The translations under genes and the position numbers were made by a program. DNA of 33,074 nt, taken from contig CAKOPW010000016.1 of the NCBI GenBank assembly GCA_934101115.1, positions 1-33,074 of the forward strand. Direction: 5' to 3'. This document shows positions 17,440-24,712 of this stretch, piece by piece. The notes under the pieces were generated by a model. The model was not told the origin of the DNA, did not search any database, and saw only the letters and a program-made list of their open reading frames with translations. This DNA is from an uncultured Bacilli bacterium. Its GTDB lineage: Bacteria > Bacillota_I > Bacilli_A > RF39 > UBA660. The stretch's first letter is position 1, and the number at the start of each line of letters is the position of its first letter.

Positions 17440-19354
17440 TCAACTTCACACTCCATACTTTACATAAAAATTTAATTCTATTATTCATTTGAATTTGTTG
17501 TTCATCGTTTATCCCATATTTTTCTTTTACAAATTTATAAATTCGTTGAATTTCTAATATATGAGCTTTTTTATCAAAAGTTTGACTTATATTGTTTCCA
17601 TGGACTCGATAATAATTCAAAGTCTTATTTATAAATGATATATCACCAAAATTCAATAGGTTTAAGTAGGTAACCCAATCACCTGATTGATGAAAGCTTT
17701 TAGCTTTTTCAAAAATTTCATCATAATTGCCTTTTTTTATTATTGTACCAGAAACATTGGGAATTGTGCAATTCAAATATGAGTAGCAATTGACTTCGTC
17801 AATTCCTTTATTGACATAGCTGCTATTCCAATGATTTGTTTTCAAAATATCTATTTGATCTACTAAACTATTTTTTGTAATATAACCGTTAGAATCTATA
17901 AAGCCCGTATCAGCATAGCTTATAATAATATTATTGTTTTTTTTCAATGGACAAACAACCTCACTCAAAAAATTATTTTTGGCATAATCATCAGCTTCAG
18001 CTATCCAAACATAGTCGCCTGTAGCTAAATTCATTCCTTTTTGCCATTGACTAAAAGCGTTACCACTATTGACATCATTAATAGCCACTTTTATATTTAC
18101 AAATTGACCAATTTTTTGTTCAATTTGTTCTATATAAAAAAGCGAATCATCTTTTGATGCATCATCCAATATTATTAGCTCATAGATTTTATAATTTTGA
18201 TTTAAAATACTATAAATCCTTTGATACAAGTAATTTGAATAATTATAGTTAGGAACAACCACGGAAATCCTAATATTTGAATTCTTGAGTTTTGTTTGTT
18301 TTTTAGCCGCCTTTTCAATATCTTGAATATCTATTTTAGGTATTATTTTTTTATATCTTTTATGCTTTAAAAATCTTAAAATTTTATAAAAACTAATCCA
18401 AGCATTATCTAGAAAAATCATTTTTTTCTCGTTAAAACTTATTAAATTCTTGTAGTATATTCTGTTTATCTTTCTACTATTTTCCAAATATTCTAGAAAA
18501 TTGCTGTTTTCAGTAATCTTATAATCTTTGGATAAAGCACTAAATTCCTTTAAAAACTTATATCTTTTTATACAGTTTTTTTCTTTAGGAATTGCAAACA
18601 TTAATAATAAAATTAATTGATTATAAACTATTGCATTTTCATAAAAACTATAATTTTTCTCATCTTTAATTCTTTCAAGTGTAGTTTTTACACCATCAAA
18701 AATGTCAAATCTTTTATTACTAAATTTTGAATTTTGAATAGAACCTCCACGTTGTACGTAAAAATAACAAGTATCTGCATAAGATATTTTTTTTGCTTGT
18801 ATTATCGCAGGAATAACAACTGCAATATCTTCATTTACCTTACCTTCTGCAAAAGGATATTTTTCAATAATTCTTCTTTTAAATAATTTGTTACAAGCAC
18901 TTGCTGCAAAGCCATTGTTTACGACATTATAAACATTAAAATCATTAGCGTAGCATTTGTATCTTTGAACATTATTTGTTTGCTCATCAACTAATTTTAT
19001 ATCACAAATAGCAATATCTGATTTGTTGTTTTGGATTGAGTTCATGAGTTTTTCGTAATAATCTGGTTCTACATAATCATCAGAATCAATATAGCCAATA
19101 AAATCGCCTGTTGATTTTTTTAAACCATAATTTCTAGAATACGAAAGTCCTCTATTCTCCTTATTATAATAGATTTTGATATTTTGATTATCTTTGTACT
19201 TTTTTAATAGTTTTCTAGATGAATCAGTTGAACAATCTTCAATTATTATTATTTCAATATTTTTGTAGGTTTGTTTTAGAAGAGATTCAATACACCTATC
19301 CAAGTACTTTTCAGTGTTATAAACGGCAACTACGACTGATATTTTTTTATTCAT
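17423..19354 (-). CDS. Tandem GT2-GT2 glycosyltransferase
   Basis: A 643-residue protein with two family 2 domains. Domain one (about 4-235) has VVVAVYNTEKYLDR and the metal motif DSDD at 90-93. Domain two (about 362-640) has VVVPNYNYSNYLYQRI, then AEADD, and a SGDW segment. The domains are not close copies of each other; the second resembles the N-terminal domain of the next gene. Such two-site enzymes often build an alternating linkage in rhamnan-type backbones (RgpF/GacG are two-domain precedents). It overlaps the upstream GT2 gene by eight bases. Donor specificity is inferred only from context. Confidence 0.8.
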   Translation of the reverse strand: MNKKISVVVAVYNTEKYLDRCIESLLKQTYKNIEIIIIEDCSTDSSRKLLKKYKDNQNIKIYYNKENRGLSYSRNYGLKKSTGDFIGYIDSDDYVEPDYYEKLMNSIQNNKSDIAICDIKLVDEQTNNVQRYKCYANDFNVYNVVNNGFAASACNKLFKRRIIEKYPFAEGKVNEDIAVVIPAIIQAKKISYADTCYFYVQRGGSIQNSKFSNKRFDIFDGVKTTLERIKDEKNYSFYENAIVYNQLILLLMFAIPKEKNCIKRYKFLKEFSALSKDYKITENSNFLEYLENSRKINRIYYKNLISFNEKKMIFLDNAWISFYKILRFLKHKRYKKIIPKIDIQDIEKAAKKQTKLKNSNIRISVVVPNYNYSNYLYQRIYSILNQNYKIYELIILDDASKDDSLFYIEQIEQKIGQFVNIKVAINDVNSGNAFSQWQKGMNLATGDYVWIAEADDYAKNNFLSEVVCPLKKNNNIIISYADTGFIDSNGYITKNSLVDQIDILKTNHWNSSYVNKGIDEVNCYSYLNCTIPNVSGTIIKKGNYDEIFEKAKSFHQSGDWVTYLNLLNFGDISFINKTLNYYRVHGNNISQTFDKKAHILEIQRIYKFVKEKYGINDEQQIQMNNRIKFLCKVWSVKLNEKEN

Positions 19355-20201
19355 CTTGTATTTCCCCTTGTATATATTTTTTTAATAGCTCTAATGATTT
19401 TATACATTCTTTTTGTTTAAAAATTTTGCTATTTCTTATTGATTTATTGCTTTTCTTTATACTAGATCCTTCTTTATGGAAAACGCTTATAGTTGGATCA
19501 TATAAACTAATAAGTTTATCTTTTAAAACTCTTTGATAAATAAACTCTTCTTCATGAAATAGGAATGTGTCATTAAAAAACGCGTTTTTATATTTATTAA
19601 GATATTTTTTGCTGAAAACAATACAACACCCATGTAAAGGTGACTCAGTATCCACATTGCTTCCATTTTGTGGCTTTGTCGGTTGTTTTACTCTATGTTT
19701 AAGTTTTATATAATTTTCTAGTATAAAGTAAGTCACCGGATTTCCATATATTTTTATTAGTTTCTTTGCTCTTTCTATACGCTTATTTACTCCATCTAAA
19801 TCCTTAATAACTGGAAATGGATTTACAGATTCTCCACTTGGCGAATCAATTGATGGACCCAACATATCAAATTGATATTTTTTATAGTCATCATCAATTT
19901 TTTTTAAGAATTTGCAATCCTTTATATATACATCATTATTCATAACTATATAGTATTTTGAGTCAAATTTTTCTTTAGCATAGGTTATTCCAATATTATT
20001 TGCTTTTGCAAAGCCCATATTTTCAGGCAATTTTATGATATCTTTTGTATAGCTCATTAATTTTTGTTCTTCAGTTATTGTTAGAGAGTTGTTATCAACT
20101 ATGACAATATGGCAATCATTATTTGTTATTTTACTCAAATAAGTTAGACATTCTAAAGTTTCATCTATATTTTTATAATGTAATATAATAAAGCTAAACA
20201 T
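19347..20201 (-). CDS. Family 2 glycosyltransferase, rhamnosyltransferase-like
   Basis: A 284-residue GT2. FSFIILHYKNIDETLECL opens the domain, IVIVDNNSL supplies the donor motif, and YIVMNNDVYI carries the N-D-V form of DxD found in rhamnosyltransferases. HGCCIVFSKKYL and FHEEEFIYQRV (acidic catalytic segment) follow. It is the first transferase gene after the ABC exporter pair (three bases after the permease stop), the position of backbone-initiating rhamnosyltransferases in rgp/gac loci. GAGGAAG lies about seven bases before the ATG. Confidence 0.82.
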   Translation of the reverse strand: MFSFIILHYKNIDETLECLTYLSKITNNDCHIVIVDNNSLTITEEQKLMSYTKDIIKLPENMGFAKANNIGITYAKEKFDSKYYIVMNNDVYIKDCKFLKKIDDDYKKYQFDMLGPSIDSPSGESVNPFPVIKDLDGVNKRIERAKKLIKIYGNPVTYFILENYIKLKHRVKQPTKPQNGSNVDTESPLHGCCIVFSKKYLNKYKNAFFNDTFLFHEEEFIYQRVLKDKLISLYDPTISVFHKEGSSIKKSNKSIRNSKIFKQKECIKSLELLKKYIQGEIQDE

Positions 20202-20204
20202 AAA

Positions 20205-20984
20205 TTACACTTCCTCAGCAAACCCTCTAGATAATTTTTTAAAAATTAATAATCCTAAGCAGCATAATATAAAACTTAGTCCTAAAACAACTAATAAAGA
20301 TATTATATGTGGACTATTATGCCAATAAAGAATATCCCTATAACTATTTATAATTGTAGTCATTGGATTCAATTGAATAATTTTACCAATTAGACTTCCA
20401 CTAAAAATTTCTGTTGAATATAAAATTGGTGTAGCATAAAATAGCATTTGCATTATAAAATTTACAATATACTCAAAATCTCTTACATAAACGTTAATAG
20501 AACAAGTTATAAATAGTATTCCTAAAGTTAACAAGTATTGCGTAAGAATAACTAATGGTAAATAAAGCATATACCACGAAAAGCCAATTCCACTGCAAAT
20601 TAAAAATATAAACATTATTACACATGTAATTAAAAAATTTATTAAACCACTTGTAACAACAGATATAGGTAATATTTCACGCGGAAAATAAACTTTTTTT
20701 ATAATTCCACCATTTCCAATAATAGTAAAAGTACCTTGATTAATATTTGTTACAAACCAATTCCAAGGCAAAATACCAATTATTAAAAATGTTGTATAAT
20801 GCTCATAATTTGCTCCTCTTAATAAATAAGGAAATACGATTGCATAAACAAGAGTCATTAATAATGGGTTTAGAAACGACCAAATAACTCCTAAAAAAGA
20901 TCCTTTATACTTTCCTCTAATTTCTTTTTTTACATTTGTTTTTAATAATTCTCTATATGCATATAAATCTTTAAATATTTTCAT
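20205..20984 (-). CDS. Polysaccharide ABC exporter permease (Wzm/TagG/RgpC type)
   Basis: A 259-residue ABC-2 type permease with six hydrophobic segments. The N-terminal cytoplasmic part YRELLKTNVKKEIRGKYKGS and the following LGVIWSFLNPLLM are hallmark sequences of the family. I place the start at the internal ATG at 20984 because AAGGAG lies six bases before it; the frame is open to 21023 but that extension would lie in the ATPase coding region and has no Shine-Dalgarno. It exports a completed polymer on a lipid carrier. Its partner ATPase gene ends 10 bases upstream. Confidence 0.9.
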   Translation of the reverse strand: MKIFKDLYAYRELLKTNVKKEIRGKYKGSFLGVIWSFLNPLLMTLVYAIVFPYLLRGANYEHYTTFLIIGILPWNWFVTNINQGTFTIIGNGGIIKKVYFPREILPISVVTSGLINFLITCVIMFIFLICSGIGFSWYMLYLPLVILTQYLLTLGILFITCSINVYVRDFEYIVNFIMQMLFYATPILYSTEIFSGSLIGKIIQLNPMTTIINSYRDILYWHNSPHIISLLVVLGLSFILCCLGLLIFKKLSRGFAEEV

Positions 20985-20994
20985 GTTTTTCTCC

Positions 20995-21729
20995 TTAATT
21001 ACAAGTTTTAAGATAATCTTCAATAACCGTTTTTATCTTTCCGTCTTCCATTACTTTTCCTTCATGAATCCATATTCCTCGTTTACACAATTTTTCTATT
21101 GATCCTAAGGCATGAGATACTATAACTATGGTCTTATCACTGTCGCGTAATTCCTCTAATTTTTTAAAACATTTATCTTGAAAGTGTTGATCTCCAACAG
21201 CTAATATTTCATCAATTAATAAAATATCGGCATCAACATTTATAGCAATTGAAAATGCAAGACGCATATATTGGCCTGAAGAATAAGTCCTTACCGGATT
21301 ATCAATAAATTCTTCTAATTCAGAAAAAGCAATTATATCATCTAATCTTCTATCGATTTCTTTACGAGTCAATCCAAAAATTGCTGCATTAAAATAAATG
21401 TTTTCTCTTCCTGTAAAATCAGGATGAAATCCAGCTCCAAGTTCAAGTAAGCTAGTTAATTTACCACATGTTGTAACCGTCCCGCTAGTTGGATATATAA
21501 TTTTTGTCATCAATTTTAAAAGTGTTGATTTACCAGACCCATTAACACCAATTAATGCAACTGTTTCGCCTTTTTTGATATCTAAGTTTATATTTTCAAG
21601 AACTGTTCTTGTTTCTGCTTTTTTATGGTTCCAAAAAATTAGTCTTTCTTTAAGAGTACTTGGTTTATCATAAAATAGTTTGAAGCTTTTTGTCATATTT
21701 CTAACTTCAATTGCATTTTCTTTTTTCAT
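20995..21729 (-). CDS. Polysaccharide ABC exporter ATPase (Wzt/TagH/RgpD type)
   Basis: A 244-residue ABC ATPase. Walker A GVNGSGKST at 61-69, signature SSGQYMRLAF at 151-160, Walker B ILLIDE at 170-175, and switch His in IVIVSHALGS. LLELGAGFHPDFTGREN is characteristic of polysaccharide/teichoic-acid exporters. At 244 residues it lacks the C-terminal carbohydrate-binding domain of Wzt proteins, so chain-end recognition is not expected; RgpD and TagH-core proteins are similar in length. It is the first gene of the big cluster. AAGGTG lies eight bases before the ATG. Confidence 0.92.
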   Translation of the reverse strand: MKKENAIEVRNMTKSFKLFYDKPSTLKERLIFWNHKKAETRTVLENINLDIKKGETVALIGVNGSGKSTLLKLMTKIIYPTSGTVTTCGKLTSLLELGAGFHPDFTGRENIYFNAAIFGLTRKEIDRRLDDIIAFSELEEFIDNPVRTYSSGQYMRLAFSIAINVDADILLIDEILAVGDQHFQDKCFKKLEELRDSDKTIVIVSHALGSIEKLCKRGIWIHEGKVMEDGKIKTVIEDYLKTCN

Positions 21730-21841
21730 ACTATATTCACCTTCTTAAATTATAACATACATTTTATGCAATACCTAGAAAAATGAACCTTTTTAGAAAA
21801 TTTTTAGATTTAAAGCACCATAAATATTATAATAATTCATT

Positions 21842-21869
21842 AAAAATCTTGAACTTAGTCAAGATTTTT
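21842..21869. repeat. Perfect 11-bp hairpin
   Basis: AAAAATCTTGA (21842-21852) and TCAAGATTTTT (21859-21869) with a six-base loop. The run of five A/T at the outer end of each arm makes it usable as a weak terminator in either direction. It overlaps the stop codon of the degenerate fragment described separately, consistent with being that former gene's terminator. Confidence 0.55.
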
Positions 21870-22019
21870 TAAAATATTATTATTTTGATAAAACTTAGAT
21901 TGATATGGAATAATTTTATTATGTGCAAGACGATAAGCTAGAAAGAATCTTACGATGTCAGCGGAGTATTCGTTATGGATATGTTTTAGTTTGTCACATA
22001 GACAATGTACTTTAAATGG
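21855..22019 (-). pseudogene. 54-codon remnant, possibly a transposase C-terminus
   Basis: Minus-strand frame open from a stop at 22020-22022 to a TAA at 21855-21857, without a usable start. The translation contains KLKHIHNEYSADIVRFFLAY and RLAHNKIIPYQ, which read like real protein, and the central part is more GC-rich than its surroundings. The spacing of H-L-x-x-x-LK and the Tyr-rich helix recalls C-termini of ISXO2/IS1595-type transposases, but this is weak recall. It lies between an inverted repeat and a hairpin, as a decayed insertion would. It could also be the tail of another lost gene. Confidence 0.35.
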
Positions 22020-22036
22020 TTAGAAGAATGATTTTA

Positions 22037-22079
22037 GTGTGAAATTTTTTTTAGGAAAATTGATAAAAAAGTTTCACAC
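22037..22079. repeat. GTGTGAAA inverted repeat
   Basis: GTGTGAAA (22037-22044) and TTTCACAC (22072-22079) are exact complements; inside them runs of T and A extend the stem with one bulged G. It lies 18 bases beyond the rfbC stop. No T-run follows on either strand. It could be an end of a decayed insertion sequence or a structured 3' region. Confidence 0.45.
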
Positions 22080-22084
22080 CATGA

Positions 22085-22109
22085 AAAAAGCAAACTTTTA
22101 CATTTGCTT
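22085..22109 (-). terminator. Intrinsic terminator of rfbC
   Basis: On the minus strand AAGCAAA (22103-22109) and TTTGCTT (22088-22094) form a stem around TGTAAAAG, followed by more T. The hairpin includes the rfbC stop codon (22098-22100). It separates the rhamnose genes from the polysaccharide cluster. Confidence 0.7.
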
Positions 22110-22736
22110 AGGTGCTTTGTTATATGTAAATATTGGTTCTTTATCTTTTAATGGTAATCTTACTTGATCTTTTTCAGATAAAAGAATGTCTTTTTCAGTT
22201 AAACCGTATTCTTTAAACATATCATACCATGGAATATCAATACTTTCATCACTCCAAAGGATTCCATCTTCCATCTTAGGAGCATAATCATTATCAATTA
22301 TATATTGAAATAAAGTATTATCTTCAAGGCTTATAAAACCATGGGCAAATCCTCGTGGTACAAATAATTGTCTTCCACTTTCTGGTACGTCTTTATTATA
22401 AGGCATTAGAAGTACTTCTGTTGACTTACCATATGTTGGAGAGCCAAGTCGCATATCAACAACTACATCAATTGCCTTTCCACTTAAAACCTCAACAATT
22501 TTTGCTTGGGCAAATGGATTCTTTTGAAAATGAAGTCCACGTAAAACTCCTTTTGAGCTCAAACTTCTATTAGTTTGTACAACTCTTTCGAATCCAAGTT
22601 GATCCATGTGCTCAGCCATAAAATATGGACTAAAATATCCTCTGTTATCACCAAACACGGCTGGTTCAATTATATAACAATCTTCCAATTTTGTTGGGAT
22701 TGCTCTACTTCCATTACTAAATCTTATTTCTTCCAT
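22098..22736 (-). CDS. rfbC: dTDP-4-dehydrorhamnose 3,5-epimerase
   Basis: RmlC-type cupin enzyme (212 aa) that epimerises dTDP-4-keto-6-deoxyglucose at C3 and C5 in the dTDP-L-rhamnose pathway. Visible motifs: RGYFSPYF near 33, LRGLHFQKNPFAQAKIVEV with the catalytic-site His, VDMRLGSPTYGK, and VPRGFAHGF. Length is slightly above the 180-190 residue norm because of the C-terminal tail. It starts 13 bases inside rfbD, so the two are coupled. The genes for the first two steps (rfbA, rfbB) are not in this window. Cytoplasmic; supplies the donor for the predicted rhamnosyltransferases. Confidence 0.93.
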   Translation of the reverse strand: MEEIRFSNGSRAIPTKLEDCYIIEPAVFGDNRGYFSPYFMAEHMDQLGFERVVQTNRSLSSKGVLRGLHFQKNPFAQAKIVEVLSGKAIDVVVDMRLGSPTYGKSTEVLLMPYNKDVPESGRQLFVPRGFAHGFISLEDNTLFQYIIDNDYAPKMEDGILWSDESIDIPWYDMFKEYGLTEKDILLSEKDQVRLPLKDKEPIFTYNKAPKQM

Positions 22737-23614
22737 CTATTCTTCGCTTCCTTTAACACTAAACTCATTTCTTCATCGTTTGCAAGTTCATCCATGTACC
22801 TTTCAAGTGCATCCATCGAACTTGGCATATCTCCAACATCATTTATTAATCTTGATTTATCAAGTCTTGTATCAAGTGGTCTTACAGCTCTCGTTTTATA
22901 TTCTGATGTTGGTATCGGATTTACTTTTGTCTTAATATCATTCATTCCAAATATCATTTTAGCAAATACAGCCCAAGACATATCACCACAATTACTAGCA
23001 TGATATATTCCGTTTTCATTAAGTTTACTTAACATAACTAATTTTTCAGCTAAATCAACTGTATATGTAGGTGCACCATATTGATCTCCAACAACGTTTA
23101 CTTCATCTTTTGTTCTAGCTAGTTTTAACATAGTTTTTACAAAGTTTTTACCATTTATTCCAAATACCCATTGAGTTCGAACGACCATACTTTTTTCATA
23201 ATCTAAAACAGCTTCTTCTCCAAGTCTTTTTGTCTTTCCATACCAATTTAGTGGATTTACATCATCATAAAATTTGTATGGAGCTTCCTTTTTTCCATCA
23301 AACACATAATCAGTTGAAACATAAATGATTTTAGCATTAACCATTTTAGCGGCATCAACTAGTCTACTTGTTCCAACAGCATTTACTAACATCGCGTATT
23401 CTTTTTCTTCCTCAGCTTTATCCACCGCTGTATATGCAGCCCCATGAATGATTACATCTGGATGAAATTCTAATACACTTTTGTAAATAGTTACTGGATC
23501 AGTTAAACTTAAAGTTAAACTTGTTGGTGCAAAAACCTCATTTTTACCATCATTTAAAATCTTATATAAATCGTGGCCTAATTGACCATTTATTCCGGTT
23601 ATTAAATATCTCAT
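22724..23614 (-). CDS. rfbD: dTDP-4-dehydrorhamnose reductase
   Basis: RmlD-type short-chain reductase (296 aa) for the last step to dTDP-L-rhamnose; GacA of group A Streptococcus is the functional parallel. NAD(P)-binding GINGQLG at 6-12, active-site segment YVSTDYVFDG, and the Y-x-x-x-K catalytic pair in WYGKTKRLGEE. The frame is open upstream to 23668, but that extension would run into the divIVA end and terminator; the ATG at 23614 has AGAGG five bases before it and starts with the expected MRYLITG. A promoter lies just upstream. It is followed by rfbC with a 13-base overlap. Confidence 0.93.
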   Translation of the reverse strand: MRYLITGINGQLGHDLYKILNDGKNEVFAPTSLTLSLTDPVTIYKSVLEFHPDVIIHGAAYTAVDKAEEEKEYAMLVNAVGTSRLVDAAKMVNAKIIYVSTDYVFDGKKEAPYKFYDDVNPLNWYGKTKRLGEEAVLDYEKSMVVRTQWVFGINGKNFVKTMLKLARTKDEVNVVGDQYGAPTYTVDLAEKLVMLSKLNENGIYHASNCGDMSWAVFAKMIFGMNDIKTKVNPIPTSEYKTRAVRPLDTRLDKSRLINDVGDMPSSMDALERYMDELANDEEMSLVLKEAKNRWKK

Positions 23615-23638
23615 TTTAACCTCTACCCTCCTAAAATT

Positions 23639-23668
23639 ATTATAAATAAAAAAGTAGATACTAGTCAA
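23639..23668 (-). promoter_or_regulatory. rfbD promoter embedded in the divIVA terminator
   Basis: Minus-strand TTGACT (23663-23668), 18-base spacer, TATAAT (23639-23644). The -35 lies in the terminator loop and covers the last divIVA codons; the spacer is the descending stem and T-run. Transcription would start near 23632, 18 bases before the rfbD ATG. Confidence 0.6.
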
Positions 23669-23678
23669 TATCTACTTT
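23645..23678 (-). terminator. Intrinsic terminator of divIVA
   Basis: On the minus strand AAAGTAGATA (23669-23678) pairs with TATCTACTTT (23651-23660) around an eight-base loop, followed by further T (TTTATTT). The loop contains the divIVA TAG stop at 23661-23663. Confidence 0.75.
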
Positions 23679-24092
23679 ATCTAAGTCATCTATAATAGAA
23701 GCTTGTTCTTCAATTAAACTTTTAATTCTTCTTTTGTATGTAATGATATTTCTTCTAAGTCTTGCAGCATCATTTTCTAAACTTTCAGCTTTAAGAAGTG
23801 CATCATTTATTATTCTGTTAGCATTCTTTTTAGCTTCAGTTACAATTAAATCTGATTCAGCAATACTATTGCTTTTATACTTGCTTGCTGCTTCTTCTGC
23901 CATAACGACAGCTCGATTAAGTGTTGCATCCATGTTCTTATAATGTTCAAGTTCTTTAGTTAAGCGATCGATTTCTAAGTCTTTGTTTTTCATCTTAGTA
24001 ATCATATCTTCAACTCTTGAAATAACATCGTCTACAAAACTGTTAACTTGTTCAACGTTATAACCATTAAAACTCCTATCAAATTTTTTCAT
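23661..24092 (-). CDS. divIVA: DivIVA-domain coiled-coil protein
   Basis: A 143-residue protein that opens MKKFDRSFNGYNVEQVNSFV, the DivIVA membrane-binding N-terminus (the F-x-R-x-x-x-G-Y-x-x-x-x-V pattern), then becomes continuous coiled coil from about residue 25 to 135. DivIVA-like proteins sense negative membrane curvature at the division site and recruit division or wall-synthesis factors. It follows sepF by 18 bases in the arrangement common in Firmicutes. It is shorter than typical DivIVA (about 160-230 aa), so GpsB-like function is possible. GGGTGA precedes the ATG. Confidence 0.85.
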   Translation of the reverse strand: MKKFDRSFNGYNVEQVNSFVDDVISRVEDMITKMKNKDLEIDRLTKELEHYKNMDATLNRAVVMAEEAASKYKSNSIAESDLIVTEAKKNANRIINDALLKAESLENDAARLRRNIITYKRRIKSLIEEQASIIDDLDKVDID

Positions 24093-24110
24093 TACATCAC
24101 CCTATTTATG

Positions 24111-24500
24111 TTAGAAATCCATTTCGTCTTCGATTTTAGATTTACTCTTTTTATCCTCTTCATCACTTATTCTACCATCTACAGTAACATTCTTTGGTGT
24201 ACATAGATAAATACCATTACCAAGTTTTTGTAAATCTCCACCAATAGCATACAATGTACCACTTAAAAAATCAATAATTCTTCTTGCTTGATCAGCAGTT
24301 ACTCTTTTTAAATTAACTACAACCGAATTTCTTCTTTTTAAGTGATCGGCAATTTGTTGAGATTCAGAATAAGCTCTAGGTTCAACCAATATCATCTTAT
24401 TTCCATTATCTTTAGCTTCTGTTTCATAAGTTTCTTCTTCTTCACCATCAAAGCCTTCTTCTTTTGGAAATAAAGCTTTTTTTATTGATTCAAATGCCAT
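24111..24500 (-). CDS. sepF: Cell division protein SepF
   Basis: A 129-residue SepF. A short N-terminal amphipathic helix (MAFESIKKALF) for membrane attachment is followed by an acidic linker to about residue 33. The conserved DUF552 domain (ILVEPRAYSESQQIADHLKR, VVVNLKRVTADQARRIIDFLSG, and IGGDLQKLGNGIYLCTP) follows, and then an acidic tail. It tethers FtsZ to the membrane. The frame is open to a GTG at 24509, but GGAGG abuts that codon, whereas it lies eight bases before the ATG at 24500, so I use the ATG. Co-transcribed with divIVA. Confidence 0.92.
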   Translation of the reverse strand: MAFESIKKALFPKEEGFDGEEEETYETEAKDNGNKMILVEPRAYSESQQIADHLKRRNSVVVNLKRVTADQARRIIDFLSGTLYAIGGDLQKLGNGIYLCTPKNVTVDGRISDEEDKKSKSKIEDEMDF

Positions 24501-24530
24501 ACAAGCCACCTCCGTATATTAACTATATAT

Positions 24531-24560
24531 ATAATACCACATTTAAACATTTAGAGTAAA
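24531..24560 (-). promoter_or_regulatory. sepF-divIVA promoter
   Basis: Minus-strand TTTACT (24555-24560), 18-base spacer, TATTAT (24531-24536) with TGG before it. Transcription would begin about 24524, some 24 bases before the sepF ATG. Confidence 0.5.
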
Positions 24561-24655
24561 TAAAAAAACATTAAAATTCAAATTTAATGTTTCTATTATT
24601 TTATGAAATGTTATAAAACAACCCGATCCCAATCTCTTTTTATGCAAAACAGCAA

Positions 24656-24682
24656 TTCAAAGTGCAAATTTTGCACTTTGAA
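24656..24682. repeat. 27-bp near-perfect palindrome
   Basis: TTCAAAGTGCAAA (24656-24668) and TTTGCACTTTGAA (24670-24682) are exact complements around a single T. It lies between the glyS terminator and the sepF promoter. No T-run follows on either strand, so it is not an ordinary terminator. Confidence 0.65.
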
Positions 24683-24683
24683 A

Positions 24684-24708
24684 TAAAAAATGTAGGAATT
24701 ATCCTACA
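24684..24708 (-). terminator. Intrinsic terminator of glyS
   Basis: On the minus strand TGTAGGA (24702-24708) pairs with TCCTACA (24691-24697) around a four-base loop, followed by six T and ATTT. It lies five bases after the glyS stop. Confidence 0.75.
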
Positions 24709-24712
24709 TTAA

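Larger units (their letters stand above)
21730..22084. other. Non-coding gap upstream of the polysaccharide locus
   Basis: This stretch of 355 bases holds no complete gene. From left to right: a TGTTATAAT extended -10 on the minus strand (21749-21757), possibly too close to the ATPase ribosome site to be used; a second TATAAT box (21826-21831); an 11-bp hairpin (21842-21869); a 54-codon open fragment that looks coding (21855-22019); and an 8-bp inverted repeat with A/T arms (22037-22079). The rfbC terminator lies on the right edge, so the polysaccharide genes need a promoter in here, but no box pair is convincing. Confidence 0.5.

Noticed and set aside
23615..23668. N-terminal extension of rfbD to 23668
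   Set aside because: It would run through the divIVA stop and terminator; the ATG at 23614 has its own ribosome site and the conserved MRYLITG start.
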